DNA from: Cloacibacterium caeni
GTDB taxonomy: Bacteria; Bacteroidota; Bacteroidia; Flavobacteriales; Weeksellaceae
Assembly (NCBI RefSeq): GCF_907163105.1
Contig: NZ_OU015321.1
Location: 310,001-374,000 of the forward strand
Reading direction: 5' to 3'
Length of the DNA stretch: 64,000 nucleotides
A model generated the notes under the pieces. The model had not been told where the DNA came from, searched no databases, and saw only the letters and a list, made by a program, of their open reading frames with translations. A program made the position numbers and the translations under genes. This document shows, piece by piece, positions 44,054-52,625 of this stretch (positions within the stretch are counted from its first letter, which is position 1; each line of letters begins with the position of its first letter).

Positions 44054-44659
44054 TTCGCAGTTTAATTCGTCCTTCCAAAAATGTTAATTGGTTCAGAATG
44101 GTGTCAAATCTTAATGTATAATGACCTCTAGAATTACCTTATATTGGTTTGATTGTGAGTGTGATAGACTTTATTTAGACATTTGAATGGTGTCAAGAAT
44201 GGTGTCAGATTTTAAAGGACAAAGACAATTTTCATTTTATCTAAAATTTTCATTATGTGAATATTAAGCGTTACAACTGTGTTCGAATGGTGTCAGGAAT
44301 GGTGACATTATTTTTAATAATTTTAATTTAGATATATCATCCGATTCGAAGATGTGACAATAATCTTTTTCCAATAGAAAAGCTTACGTGATTTGGTTCA
44401 CATTTGGGTCAAAGATTCTGATAAAAACTATTAATTTCTTTAGAGAATACTTGTATCATGTTGTTAATCAACGATTATATAAATGTTAGCTAAGCTTATT
44501 TGGGTCATATTTGGGTTCAGTTCTATTTGAAAATAAACTCTCCAGCAAATTAAATAACTCTCCCAAACAATACTTTCACTTTAATAAATCTAATTCTTGA
44601 AAATATTTTTGAATACTTTTACATGGATTAATATTCAATTAGTGTATTAGTTGTGATTC
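44054..44659. repeat. Iteron-rich intergenic region
   Basis: GAATGGTGTCA occurs at 44096-44106, 44185-44195, 44197-44207 and 44285-44295, with a one-base variant at 44297-44307; two pairs have a 12-bp period. A second family, ATTTGG(G/T)TCA, occurs as two tandem pairs of 11-bp units at 44391-44412 and 44498-44519. The 606 bp lack coding potential. Position between initiator/loader genes and the primase-helicase gene suggests a replication origin. Confidence 0.65.
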
Positions 44660-47623
44660 ATGAATGATCCAAATCAAGAGTACATTTCATTTCTTCGGTC
44701 TCTTTTTAAAGGAAGAGAAGATGTTTTTGCGATTCGGTGGGAGAAAAACGGGAAAAGTGGCTATATGCCTTCTTACACTTATGATCCTTTTCATTTTCGA
44801 ATCCATAAACAGAATGGCGGAACGTTTCAAAATTATTCACATAAAACCTATTTGCCATTAACTGATAATGAACTCCAAAAGCATTTGGAAGGTCAACAGC
44901 AAATCGGGATTTATCCTTTGCAAAAAGACAATGCCTCATGGTTTTTGGTGGCTGATTTTGATAAAGAAAATTGGCAAAAAGAAGCGGTTTCTTTTTTGAA
45001 TTCATGTGAAAAATTAAATATTCCTGCATATTTGGAACGGTCTCGTTCGGGAAATGGAGGTCATGTTTGGATATTTTTCGAAAAACCTTTTCCTGCAATC
45101 AAAAGTAGAAAAATCTTCATTTCAATTCTAGAGAAATTAGGGATTTTTTCTTTGTTTGATAAGAGTTCGAGTTTTGACAGATTATTTCCAAATCAGGACT
45201 TTCTTTCAGGAAAAGGTTTGGGAAATCTAATTGCATTACCTTTTTTTAAGCCATCTATTGAAAAGGGAAATAGTTGCTTTATTAATCCGAATACTTTCGA
45301 ACAATTTGAAAATCAATTGAGTTTTCTGCAAAATATTAAGCGAGTTTCCATTGAGCACCTAGAAGGTTTGTATCAGAAAGAAATTTCAAATTCTGAGACA
45401 AAGGTGATAATCAAAAGCAAAAATTTACAAATCTCTTTGGACAATATTGTAAAAATAAGCAGATTTGGTTTACCACAGATACTCATCAATTTCTTAAAAG
45501 AGGAATTAAATTTTGCAAACACCGAATTTTTTGTAAAAAAGCAATCGGGTAGAAATACTTTTGGAACCAATCGTTATTTTAAATTGGTAGCAGAAACCGA
45601 AAACGAGGTTCTTATCCCAAGAGGATTTATTGGTAAACTTATTCGATTTTGTAAAGAGAATAGCATTAACCACGAATTTTCAGACATGAGATTGAAAAAA
45701 TTATCGGTCAATTATGAATTTAACGCAACTTTGAGAAATCATCAACAAAAAGCAATTGAAGCGGTTGAAAAGAAAGATTTCGGAGTCATAGTTGCGCCAC
45801 CAAATTCAGGGAAAACTTTGGTAGGTCTCAAAATAATTTCAGAAAAGAAGCAACCAGCACTCATAATCGTTCATCGAAGACAATTGTTGGAGCAATGGTG
45901 TGAAAGAATAGAATCATTTCTAGGCATTCCTAAAAGAGAAATTGGAATCATTGGTTCGGGTAAAATGAAAATTGGTAAGCAAATCACAGTTGCAACCATT
46001 CAAAGTCTGCCGAAATATTTGGAAGATATTGTTGAAAGGTTTGGAACTATAATTATTGATGAATGCCACCATATTCCAGCAGAATCATTCCGAAATACCA
46101 TTAAGAAACTTAAAACTTTCTATTTGTATGGATTAACGTCGACTCCGTTTCGAAAATATAATGACGGGAAAATAATTTTCACACACATTGGTGAAATTAT
46201 TACCCAAATAAAACCAGAAGACGTAGAAAATTTCAAACCTACGGAAATTGTGATTCGAAAAACATTGTTGGATGTTCCTTTCAATTCAAAAACAGACAGT
46301 TTTGAAACTTTATCAAAAATTTTGATTCACGACACCAATCGAAATAGATTAATTCTGAACGATGTGGAACGTGAGTTGGATACAGGCAAAAAGGCGGTTG
46401 TCATTACTGAAAGAAAAGAGCACATCGATTCTTTAAACTTATTTTTAAAGCAGTTTTACGAAGTGGTAACTTTGAGCGGTGACGATTCTGAAAATTCACG
46501 AAAATCTAAATGGCAGAATTTGCATCAAGGTAATTTTCAAGTGGTGATAACAACAGGACAATATTTTGGTGAAGGAACGGATTTATCAAGTATTAACAGT
46601 CTGTTTTTAGTGTATCCGTTTTCATTTGAAGGAAAAATGATTCAATACATTGGGAGAGTTCAACGTTCGGAAATCAACCCTATAATTTATGATTATTGTG
46701 ACCATAAAATTGATTGTTTAAACAAATTATTTCTTAAGCGAAACACTTATTATCGTAAAATTACCAGAAAAGCAACGCTTTTTGATGATATAAAAGAGGA
46801 GTTAACACCAATCGATTCGACAAAAATTTTTGAAAATAAAATTAAGGTAGCGATTGAAGATTTGGAGTTTCATTATAGAAGTGTTGCCTTCAAATATCCA
46901 ATTCAGGAAATGAACGCAACTTTTGAATTTCATATCGAAAATATGGAGATTAGACCAGAACTTGAGGTGTTGAAGCCTTATTTTGTAAAGGTGTTGAAAT
47001 CCAGAACAATTAATGTGGAGATTTCTGCGGAATTCGAAAGAGGTAAGTTAATTGCACAAAATGCCATATCAAGTGATATTGAACGAATAAACGAAGAAAT
47101 TGTAGAAGGTGTAAAAATTCAGTTTCTGAATAAAGAACTCATTGGAAGAAATAAATTTCACGAGAAAAACGTACTTACAGCAGAAGAATTACAGAATCAG
47201 GAAAAACTCTTCAATGATGCTGAACAAATATTACAGCAAATTTTAGTAAACAGAAACTATAAACATTCAGCACATGTTTTGTTTCTTGCTGAAAAGCACA
47301 AAAGTCAGATAATGAAAATTCGATTTGTATTACAGCCGTTTTCATTTGTGTTTCTTTTAGCAGGAGGAGATCATCATTACATAGTGTTGGAAACTTTAGA
47401 CACTGAAGAAGCAACCTACATTTGGAAAACTGGTAAAAGCAAAACTTCAGTCATCAATGCCGTAATGAAAATTGATAATCAACTTACTTTCATTCGAGAA
47501 AACGGAAGGCAAATGTATTTGGAGACGAATCCAAAAGATTTTTCGAGAATTCTCCATGATTATTCAGATGATAAAAAAGGATTTATTAATTGGAAAAGCC
47601 AATTAGAAGAAATATTGCTTTAG
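44660..47623 (+). CDS. TOTE-type archaeo-eukaryotic primase fused to a superfamily 2 helicase
   Basis: A 987-residue fusion. Residues 1-200 fit the primase fold of TOTE conflict-system proteins: WFLVADFDKENW with Asp99 and Asp101 (catalytic DxD) and SRSGNGGHVWIFF with His135. A DEAD/DEAH-like helicase follows: Walker A APPNSGKT near 380, IIIDECHHIP at 464-473, then a C-terminal helicase lobe with TTGQYFGEGTD and QYIGRVQRS. The last 300 residues are unassigned. It probably primes and unwinds element DNA; the same domain set is also found in restriction-linked conflict systems, so a defence role is possible. Confidence 0.75.
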   Translation: MNDPNQEYISFLRSLFKGREDVFAIRWEKNGKSGYMPSYTYDPFHFRIHKQNGGTFQNYSHKTYLPLTDNELQKHLEGQQQIGIYPLQKDNASWFLVADFDKENWQKEAVSFLNSCEKLNIPAYLERSRSGNGGHVWIFFEKPFPAIKSRKIFISILEKLGIFSLFDKSSSFDRLFPNQDFLSGKGLGNLIALPFFKPSIEKGNSCFINPNTFEQFENQLSFLQNIKRVSIEHLEGLYQKEISNSETKVIIKSKNLQISLDNIVKISRFGLPQILINFLKEELNFANTEFFVKKQSGRNTFGTNRYFKLVAETENEVLIPRGFIGKLIRFCKENSINHEFSDMRLKKLSVNYEFNATLRNHQQKAIEAVEKKDFGVIVAPPNSGKTLVGLKIISEKKQPALIIVHRRQLLEQWCERIESFLGIPKREIGIIGSGKMKIGKQITVATIQSLPKYLEDIVERFGTIIIDECHHIPAESFRNTIKKLKTFYLYGLTSTPFRKYNDGKIIFTHIGEIITQIKPEDVENFKPTEIVIRKTLLDVPFNSKTDSFETLSKILIHDTNRNRLILNDVERELDTGKKAVVITERKEHIDSLNLFLKQFYEVVTLSGDDSENSRKSKWQNLHQGNFQVVITTGQYFGEGTDLSSINSLFLVYPFSFEGKMIQYIGRVQRSEINPIIYDYCDHKIDCLNKLFLKRNTYYRKITRKATLFDDIKEELTPIDSTKIFENKIKVAIEDLEFHYRSVAFKYPIQEMNATFEFHIENMEIRPELEVLKPYFVKVLKSRTINVEISAEFERGKLIAQNAISSDIERINEEIVEGVKIQFLNKELIGRNKFHEKNVLTAEELQNQEKLFNDAEQILQQILVNRNYKHSAHVLFLAEKHKSQIMKIRFVLQPFSFVFLLAGGDHHYIVLETLDTEEATYIWKTGKSKTSVINAVMKIDNQLTFIRENGRQMYLETNPKDFSRILHDYSDDKKGFINWKSQLEEILL

Positions 47624-47750
47624 TAAGTATAAATATTTTCTTGACACCTGAAATTAAAAACACAAAGATAATCACCACATTAACATTCTTTCAATTGAGT
47701 ATCGGCAAACACTAAAAAAATAAAAAAAAAGAAAGCAAAGTTTTGTAGTC

Positions 47751-47860
47751 AGGAAAATGTGATGCAATATCAAGCCATAAAGGTTTTTCTGAAAAAGTTT
47801 TGTGTCATTAAAAATTTAGCCCCAAAATTTTTCTGAAAAAATATTGCAGCACATTTTCCT
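47751..47860. repeat. 20-bp inverted repeat after the primase-helicase gene
   Basis: AGGAAAATGTGATGCAATAT at 47751-47770 is the reverse complement of 47841-47860 except for one base. The 70-base interval holds two copies of the palindrome TTTTTCTGAAAAA (47784-47796 and 47828-47840), the second touching the right arm. It could be a single-strand origin, an oriT-like site or a structured RNA. Confidence 0.6.
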
Positions 47861-47892
47861 TCCACGAGAGTGGAGGACTTTCTTTTTTTCTT
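47858..47892 (+). terminator. Possible terminator distal to the primase-helicase gene
   Basis: CTTCCAC and GTGGAGG pair around GAGA, followed by ACTTTC and a long T-rich stretch. It lies 235 bases after the stop codon, so it would give an unusually long 3' untranslated region that includes the inverted repeat. Confidence 0.35.
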
Positions 47893-47917
47893 TTTCTTTT
47901 GAAAAATTTTTGACAGA

Positions 47918-47995
47918 TTCTTGAAGTTAGTTCATAAATTCTTAAAAAAATCAAAATTCTTACAACTTGCGAAAATAAAGTATCCGGTTCGAATG
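47918..47995. repeat. Diverged repeat B, left copy
   Basis: The stretch shares TCTTGAAGTTA, AATCAAAATTCTTACAAC, TGCGAAAATAA and ACGAAT-like blocks with 63058-63130 in the same orientation. It ends where the ISAs1 remnant begins. The two copies bracket the efflux cargo. Confidence 0.55.
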
Positions 47996-48295
47996 TTGCA
48001 CACCGTAAACGCATGGGCGGGTCTGAACAAAATTAGTCTAGGTCAGGTAAAGACGGAGGAAAGAAGTAATGAAATTGTGGCCATACCCGAAATCTTGGAT
48101 TTGTTGTTTGTCGAGAAGAGCATTGTCACGATCGCGACCAAAAAGGACAGCGAATGACTCACAAAGCTTTTCGCTGCTCAACAAGATCGCCCTGAATCTG
48201 CTAAAAAACGGGAAAACATTAAAAGTGGTGAGCAAGGGAAACGCCTGAAAGCCGGATGGGATAGCAATTATTTCAAAAAATTACTAAATTTTTAG
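47996..48295 (+). pseudogene. ISAs1-family transposase, 3' remnant
   Basis: The frame from 47996 reads HTVNAWAGLNKISLGQVKTEE and SNEIVAIPEILDLL, a match to the DDE core of ISAs1 transposases (H-x-VSAWA...LGQVK..EKSNEI..IP). It breaks off near 48157; the C-terminal part resumes in other frames (LLNKIALNLLKNGKTLK, then GKRLKAGWDSNYF, ending at 48295). It lacks the N-terminal half and has at least two frameshifts. Its higher G+C than the surroundings also marks it as foreign. Confidence 0.7.
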
Positions 48296-48515
48296 ATGCG
48301 TTTGCCATCTTGTTGTATGTATTGGATAATTAACCACAATCAAAATTAATCACTTACCTTTGCTAGTTATAATTTCTGAATCATTTAACGTCACAGAAAT
48401 ACATTGGTGCATAGTCTTGAGAAATCACAAAAAGCCCTTTTAGAACTTTTTATATTTCGCATTTTTCTGATACCACAACACCATGTAATTAGTTATAATT
48501 TCCCAAGGAAATTCT

Positions 48516-49841
48516 CTAAACAAACCAAGCCTCAAACACACTTCCTCCTTCCACATTTCTGTACACAATATATCCGTTATGCGCTTCCATAATGGATTTC
48601 GCCAAGGTCAAACCGATTCCGGAACCATTCTGTCTTGTTGTGAAAAAAGGCAGGAAAATTTTGTCCTGAATTTTATCGTTTATTCCTTCTCCTGAATCCT
48701 GAATTCTTATGACGGTTCGGTTGTTCAGATATTGAGTTTCAATGGAGATTTCTTTTTTATCAGCACGAATTAAAGCGTTCATTGAATTGGTTAAAAGATT
48801 TACCAAAACCCTTTCCAACATTTTTTCGTCTGCATTCAGATTGAGTTCGGCGATGTTCAGATGCGTTTTGATATTTTTACTTTTAAACTCACTATCAAAA
48901 ATTTTTAGCACATTTTCAATCGTGATTTTCAGATTGAAGAGTGATTTTTTTGGTTTTGGTAATTCTGCAACTTGTCTATAACTGTCGATGAAATGGAGTA
49001 ATTGCTGTGATTTGGAGTTGATGATTTGCAGACTGCCTTTCATTTCATCTTGGTCATCTTTATTCAACTCATCTTGTTCGGCGAGATATTCCAAATTTTG
49101 AATCAAACTGTTTACGGGTGTCAAAGTGTTTAAAAGTTCGTGAGAAATCACTTTCATTAAATTATTCCAAGCTAATTTTTCTTTTTTATCGATGATTTTC
49201 TGAACCGATTCCAATGAAACTACGCAGAAAATTTGGTCAGGACTTTCAATTCTCGTTGTGCGGATTGAAAAGGATTGTTTTGAACTTTCCTTCACGGAAA
49301 TATCAATGAATTCTTGAGAATCTCGATAATTTGTACTTTCAATTAAATTATAAAAATTAGGAGATTTTTCTTTGTAGAAATCCCAATCATTGTATTTCGG
49401 AACTTGCAAAATGTTGAGAAATGTAGGATTGCAAAAGAAAACTTTCCAATCGTTTTCTGTTGAAGTTTTATTTAGAATTAGGAAACCAATTTCCTGTTTA
49501 GCCAAAATATTTTCGTACAATAATTTGAAGGAAGTGAGTTGCGTGTTCTCGTTTTTGGCTTGATAGTAAAGTTTTACGGCTTCATTTTTCAGTTCATTAG
49601 TATCATCTTCCTTTGGGAAAAGTGTAAAATCTTTTCTTCGGATGGAAGTGATGATCTTCTCGGTTTCAGCGATTTTTTGGTTGAGTAAAATCCAAGAATA
49701 CCCCAAAAACAAAAACCCAATTCCCGAAAAAAGTAAAGCAGTGATATACTTTTTGGCAATAAAAAAATCATATCCGAAAAACAGAAAAACAATGCACAAA
49801 AGCACCAAGATTATCCACTGAAAAGAAACCGCCATTTTCAT
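48516..49841 (-). CDS. Sensor histidine kinase (NtrB-like)
   Basis: A 441-residue kinase with two membrane helices near the N-terminus (WIILVLLCIVFLFFGYDF and ITALLFSGIGFLFLGYSWILL), a PAS-like domain (about 100-215), HisKA with the phosphoacceptor His234 in KVISHELLNTLTPV, and HATPase_c ending GSGIGLTLAKSIMEAHNGYI. The start is the ATG at 49841, one base after the regulator's stop (TAAGATG), so both are translationally coupled. It has no extended periplasmic loop, so it may sense the membrane or use the PAS domain. Partner: the sigma-54 regulator just upstream. Confidence 0.88.
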   Translation of the reverse strand: MKMAVSFQWIILVLLCIVFLFFGYDFFIAKKYITALLFSGIGFLFLGYSWILLNQKIAETEKIITSIRRKDFTLFPKEDDTNELKNEAVKLYYQAKNENTQLTSFKLLYENILAKQEIGFLILNKTSTENDWKVFFCNPTFLNILQVPKYNDWDFYKEKSPNFYNLIESTNYRDSQEFIDISVKESSKQSFSIRTTRIESPDQIFCVVSLESVQKIIDKKEKLAWNNLMKVISHELLNTLTPVNSLIQNLEYLAEQDELNKDDQDEMKGSLQIINSKSQQLLHFIDSYRQVAELPKPKKSLFNLKITIENVLKIFDSEFKSKNIKTHLNIAELNLNADEKMLERVLVNLLTNSMNALIRADKKEISIETQYLNNRTVIRIQDSGEGINDKIQDKIFLPFFTTRQNGSGIGLTLAKSIMEAHNGYIVYRNVEGGSVFEAWFV

Positions 49842-49842
49842 C

Positions 49843-51183
49843 TTATAAACCAAATTTTTCCATTCTTCTATAAAGCGAAGCTCTCGTCAATCCCAACGCT
49901 TCAGAAGCAAGAGAGATGTTTCCTTTGTATTTTTTCAAGGCGTTTGCAATCATTTTTTCTTCCATTTCCTCCAAATTTAATGAAGTTAAATTTTCGGATG
50001 CTGAAATAGGATTGTTTTGCAATGCGAGATTAATTTTTCCGTCTTCCGAAAGAATAATCGCTCGTTCAATAGTGTGTTCCAATTCACGAATATTTCCCGG
50101 AAAATGATAATTTGTAAGTTCCTCATCATTTTCAAATTCCAAATCTTCTCTCGCGTATTTTTTCTGATATTTTTGAATGAAAAATTCAGACAAGTTTTGC
50201 AAATCTTCCTTTCTTTCCCTCAACGGTGGAATTTCAATTTCTACGGTATTGATTCTATAATACAAATCTTCTCGGAACTTACCTTCACCAACAAACTTTT
50301 TCAAATCTGCATTGGTTGCAAAAATAAATCGAATATCTAAAAACCGTTCTTTGTTCTCGCCAATTCTCGTCAGTTTTTTGGTTTGAATTAAAGTCAGGAT
50401 TTTTTGCTGTAATTGAGGCGAAAGATTCCCAATTTCATCTAGAAAAACTGTTCCGCCATTGGCATTTTCTATTTTTCCTGCTTTATCTGTTTTTGCATCT
50501 GTAAATGCACCTTTCGCATAGCCGAAAAGTTCTGCTTCAAACAAATTTTCAGAAAGAGAACCTAAATCGATATGAACAAAAGGTTCACTATTTCGTTTAG
50601 AATTTTTGTGAATGTATTCTGCCAAAACAAATTTTCCTGTTCCATTTTCGCCCAAAAGCAAAATGTTGGCGTCGGTTGGCGAAACTTTTTTCAAAGTTTT
50701 CATCACTTCCTGCATTTTTGGGGATTTCGTTTCCAAATTGTATTCAGAAATTGAGGTTTGCAGGTTTTCCCACTGTTGAAGTTTTTTGTTTTTTCGGGAA
50801 ATATCTACGGCAAGATTTACAGAAGCATAAAGTTTTTCATTGTTCCACGGTTTTAGTATAAAATCGGTTGCGCCCTTTTTCAGAGCTTCCACAGCGAGTT
50901 CCACTTCTCCATAAGCCGTCATTAAAATCACAGGAATATTTTTGTTGATTTCCTGAATTTCTTTTAGCCAATATAAACCTTCTTTTCCGTCCTCAAAACC
51001 GCGACGAAAGTTCATATCCAAAAGAATGACATCAACATTATTTTCATTAAGAGCGGAAATTATTTTCTTTGGTGAATTGATGGTAATCACTTCCTCAAAG
51101 AATTTTTTCAACCAAACTCTCGCCGAAAAAAGAATGTCTTCGTCGTCGTCAACAATTAAAATAGTGGCTTCTTTCTTTCTCAT
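49843..51183 (-). CDS. Sigma-54-dependent response regulator (NtrC family)
   Basis: A 446-residue activator: receiver domain with Asp56 in DVILLDMNF, AAA+ domain with Walker A GENGTGKF near 178 and Walker B GGTVFLDEIG, and a Fis-type HTH at the end (NISLASEALGLTRASLYRRMEKFGL). The sigma-54 contact loop reads GAFTDA at 225-230 instead of GAFTGA. It is divergent from the HlyD gene. Two repeats of TGTCCG-N4-TG(T/A)ACAC, 21 bp apart, in the gap are likely enhancer sites. It probably induces the efflux operon in response to the NtrB-like kinase. Confidence 0.9.
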   Translation of the reverse strand: MRKKEATILIVDDDEDILFSARVWLKKFFEEVITINSPKKIISALNENNVDVILLDMNFRRGFEDGKEGLYWLKEIQEINKNIPVILMTAYGEVELAVEALKKGATDFILKPWNNEKLYASVNLAVDISRKNKKLQQWENLQTSISEYNLETKSPKMQEVMKTLKKVSPTDANILLLGENGTGKFVLAEYIHKNSKRNSEPFVHIDLGSLSENLFEAELFGYAKGAFTDAKTDKAGKIENANGGTVFLDEIGNLSPQLQQKILTLIQTKKLTRIGENKERFLDIRFIFATNADLKKFVGEGKFREDLYYRINTVEIEIPPLRERKEDLQNLSEFFIQKYQKKYAREDLEFENDEELTNYHFPGNIRELEHTIERAIILSEDGKINLALQNNPISASENLTSLNLEEMEEKMIANALKKYKGNISLASEALGLTRASLYRRMEKFGL

Positions 51184-51195
51184 TTAAACTTTCAT

Positions 51196-51234
51196 TGTCC
51201 GTTTCTGTACACCTACTGTCCGAAAATGAACACT
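51196..51234. promoter_or_regulatory. Tandem enhancer-like sites upstream of the efflux operon
   Basis: TGTCCGTTTCTGTACACC (51196-51213) and TGTCCGAAAATGAACACT (51217-51234) share TGTCCG-N4-TGnACAC. They are 21 bp apart, two helical turns, and each is an imperfect dyad. Their place about 60-100 bp before a possible promoter fits NtrC-type upstream activating sites. Confidence 0.5.
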
Positions 51235-51338
51235 TTTTGTCTCATTCAATTTTTGTACATCTTATAAATCAATAACTTACAAACTCATTTTTTAATGGTA
51301 TAACAATAGTGTAATTATTTATAAATCAGAAACGTATA

Positions 51339-52580
51339 ATGGATACGAAAATAGAGAAAAAACAATCTAAATTCAAAATAATTTTAATTGGCGTTTTGGC
51401 TTTGGCTTTTTTGGGGATTTCTGCTTTTTATTTTTTGAAACAAAAGAAAACCTATAATGTGAAAGCGGAAGACATTCAAATTTCGGAAGTCACTTTCGGT
51501 AAATTTGAAGATGTAATGCTGATTACCGCTCAAACGCAATCGCTGAATTCTTCTTTGGTAAATGTTTTGGAAGGTGGTGCTGTAAAGGAAATTTATGCAG
51601 AAGACGGACAATTGGTCAACAAAGGAGCACCTTTGGCGAGAGTATACAATCCGAATACGGAATTTAATTATCTGAATCAAGAGACGGGAATTATGCAACA
51701 GATTTCGCAGATGAGAAATTCACTTTTAGAACTGAAAAACCAAGAATTCAACCAAAATAAAGAATTGCTTCAAGCACAAAACGATTATAATGTGGCTTTG
51801 CAAAATTTTAATCTTCAAAAGCGACTTTATGATGCTGAAATTGGCAAAAAAACCGATTACGATATGGCTTCTCAAAACCTGAACTATCAGCAAAAAAGAA
51901 AAAATATTACAGAACAAGGATTAGTAAACGAAAGAAACTCCCGAAATCAGCAAATTTCCGCAATTAGTAATTCCATCAATCAAATGCAGAAAAGTCTGAA
52001 TGTTTTGAAGAACAACAAGAACAATTTCTTGATTTTAGCGCCTGTTTCCGGAAGGTTGTCTTCATTCAACATTTCATTGGGACAAAATTTGACAAGCGGT
52101 GAAAGTATCGGAAAGATTGATTTGATGGACGGTTATAAACTCGTTGCAAAAGTGGATGAATACTACATCAATAAACTTCAAGTCGGAATCAAAGGGACTT
52201 TGGAAAGCAATGATAAAACTTACGAAATCATAGTCACTAAAATTCTGCCTGAAGTAAAAGACGGACAGTTTTCTGCCGAACTCGGATTTGTGGATGAAAA
52301 GCCAAATAATTTGAAAATCGGGATGACTTTCGGCGTAAAATTGAAACTTTCGCAAGACACGCAAAGCGAAATGATTTCCAAAGGAAATTTCTACAAAGAC
52401 ACCTCAGGGAAATGGATTTTCGTGATTCAAGGTGACAACGCAGTAAAACGAAATATTCAACTAAACCGTGAAAACCAAATGTATTACGAAGTAACTTTGG
52501 GATTAAAAGCGGGCGAAAAAGTAATCGTGTCGGATTATGGTGATTTTAAAAATTATGAAGAACTTAATATTAAAAAGTAA
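51339..52580 (+). CDS. HlyD/MacA-type efflux periplasmic adaptor
   Basis: Membrane-fusion protein of 413 residues linking an inner-membrane ABC transporter with TolC. One N-terminal membrane anchor (IILIGVLALAFLGISAFYFL, about 13-32), a lipoyl/biotinyl-like domain split around a long coiled-coil hairpin (about 115-225, rich in Gln, Asn and Leu), then a beta-barrel with GRLSSFNISLGQNLTSGESIG and GLKAGEKVIVSDY at the end. It is the first gene of the plus-strand efflux operon and is followed by the outer-membrane barrel gene after 45 bases. Confidence 0.88.
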   Translation: MDTKIEKKQSKFKIILIGVLALAFLGISAFYFLKQKKTYNVKAEDIQISEVTFGKFEDVMLITAQTQSLNSSLVNVLEGGAVKEIYAEDGQLVNKGAPLARVYNPNTEFNYLNQETGIMQQISQMRNSLLELKNQEFNQNKELLQAQNDYNVALQNFNLQKRLYDAEIGKKTDYDMASQNLNYQQKRKNITEQGLVNERNSRNQQISAISNSINQMQKSLNVLKNNKNNFLILAPVSGRLSSFNISLGQNLTSGESIGKIDLMDGYKLVAKVDEYYINKLQVGIKGTLESNDKTYEIIVTKILPEVKDGQFSAELGFVDEKPNNLKIGMTFGVKLKLSQDTQSEMISKGNFYKDTSGKWIFVIQGDNAVKRNIQLNRENQMYYEVTLGLKAGEKVIVSDYGDFKNYEELNIKK

Positions 52581-52625
52581 TTGTAATAATACCGCTAACT
52601 GTATTGTCTTTATTAAAAAAGAATT

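Noticed and set aside
44054-44659. CRISPR array in the repeat-rich intergenic region
   Set aside because: The repeats are only 11 bp, irregularly spaced, and no cas genes are present; iterons are the better reading.
47921-48157. An intact small gene of 78 codons
   Set aside because: Its first part is repeat B and its second part is a fragment of an ISAs1 transposase, so it is a chance frame over a remnant.
51296-51311. Sigma-54 promoter before the HlyD gene
   Set aside because: TGG-N10-GTG lacks the invariant GC at -12, so it is not listed as a feature and is kept only as a question.
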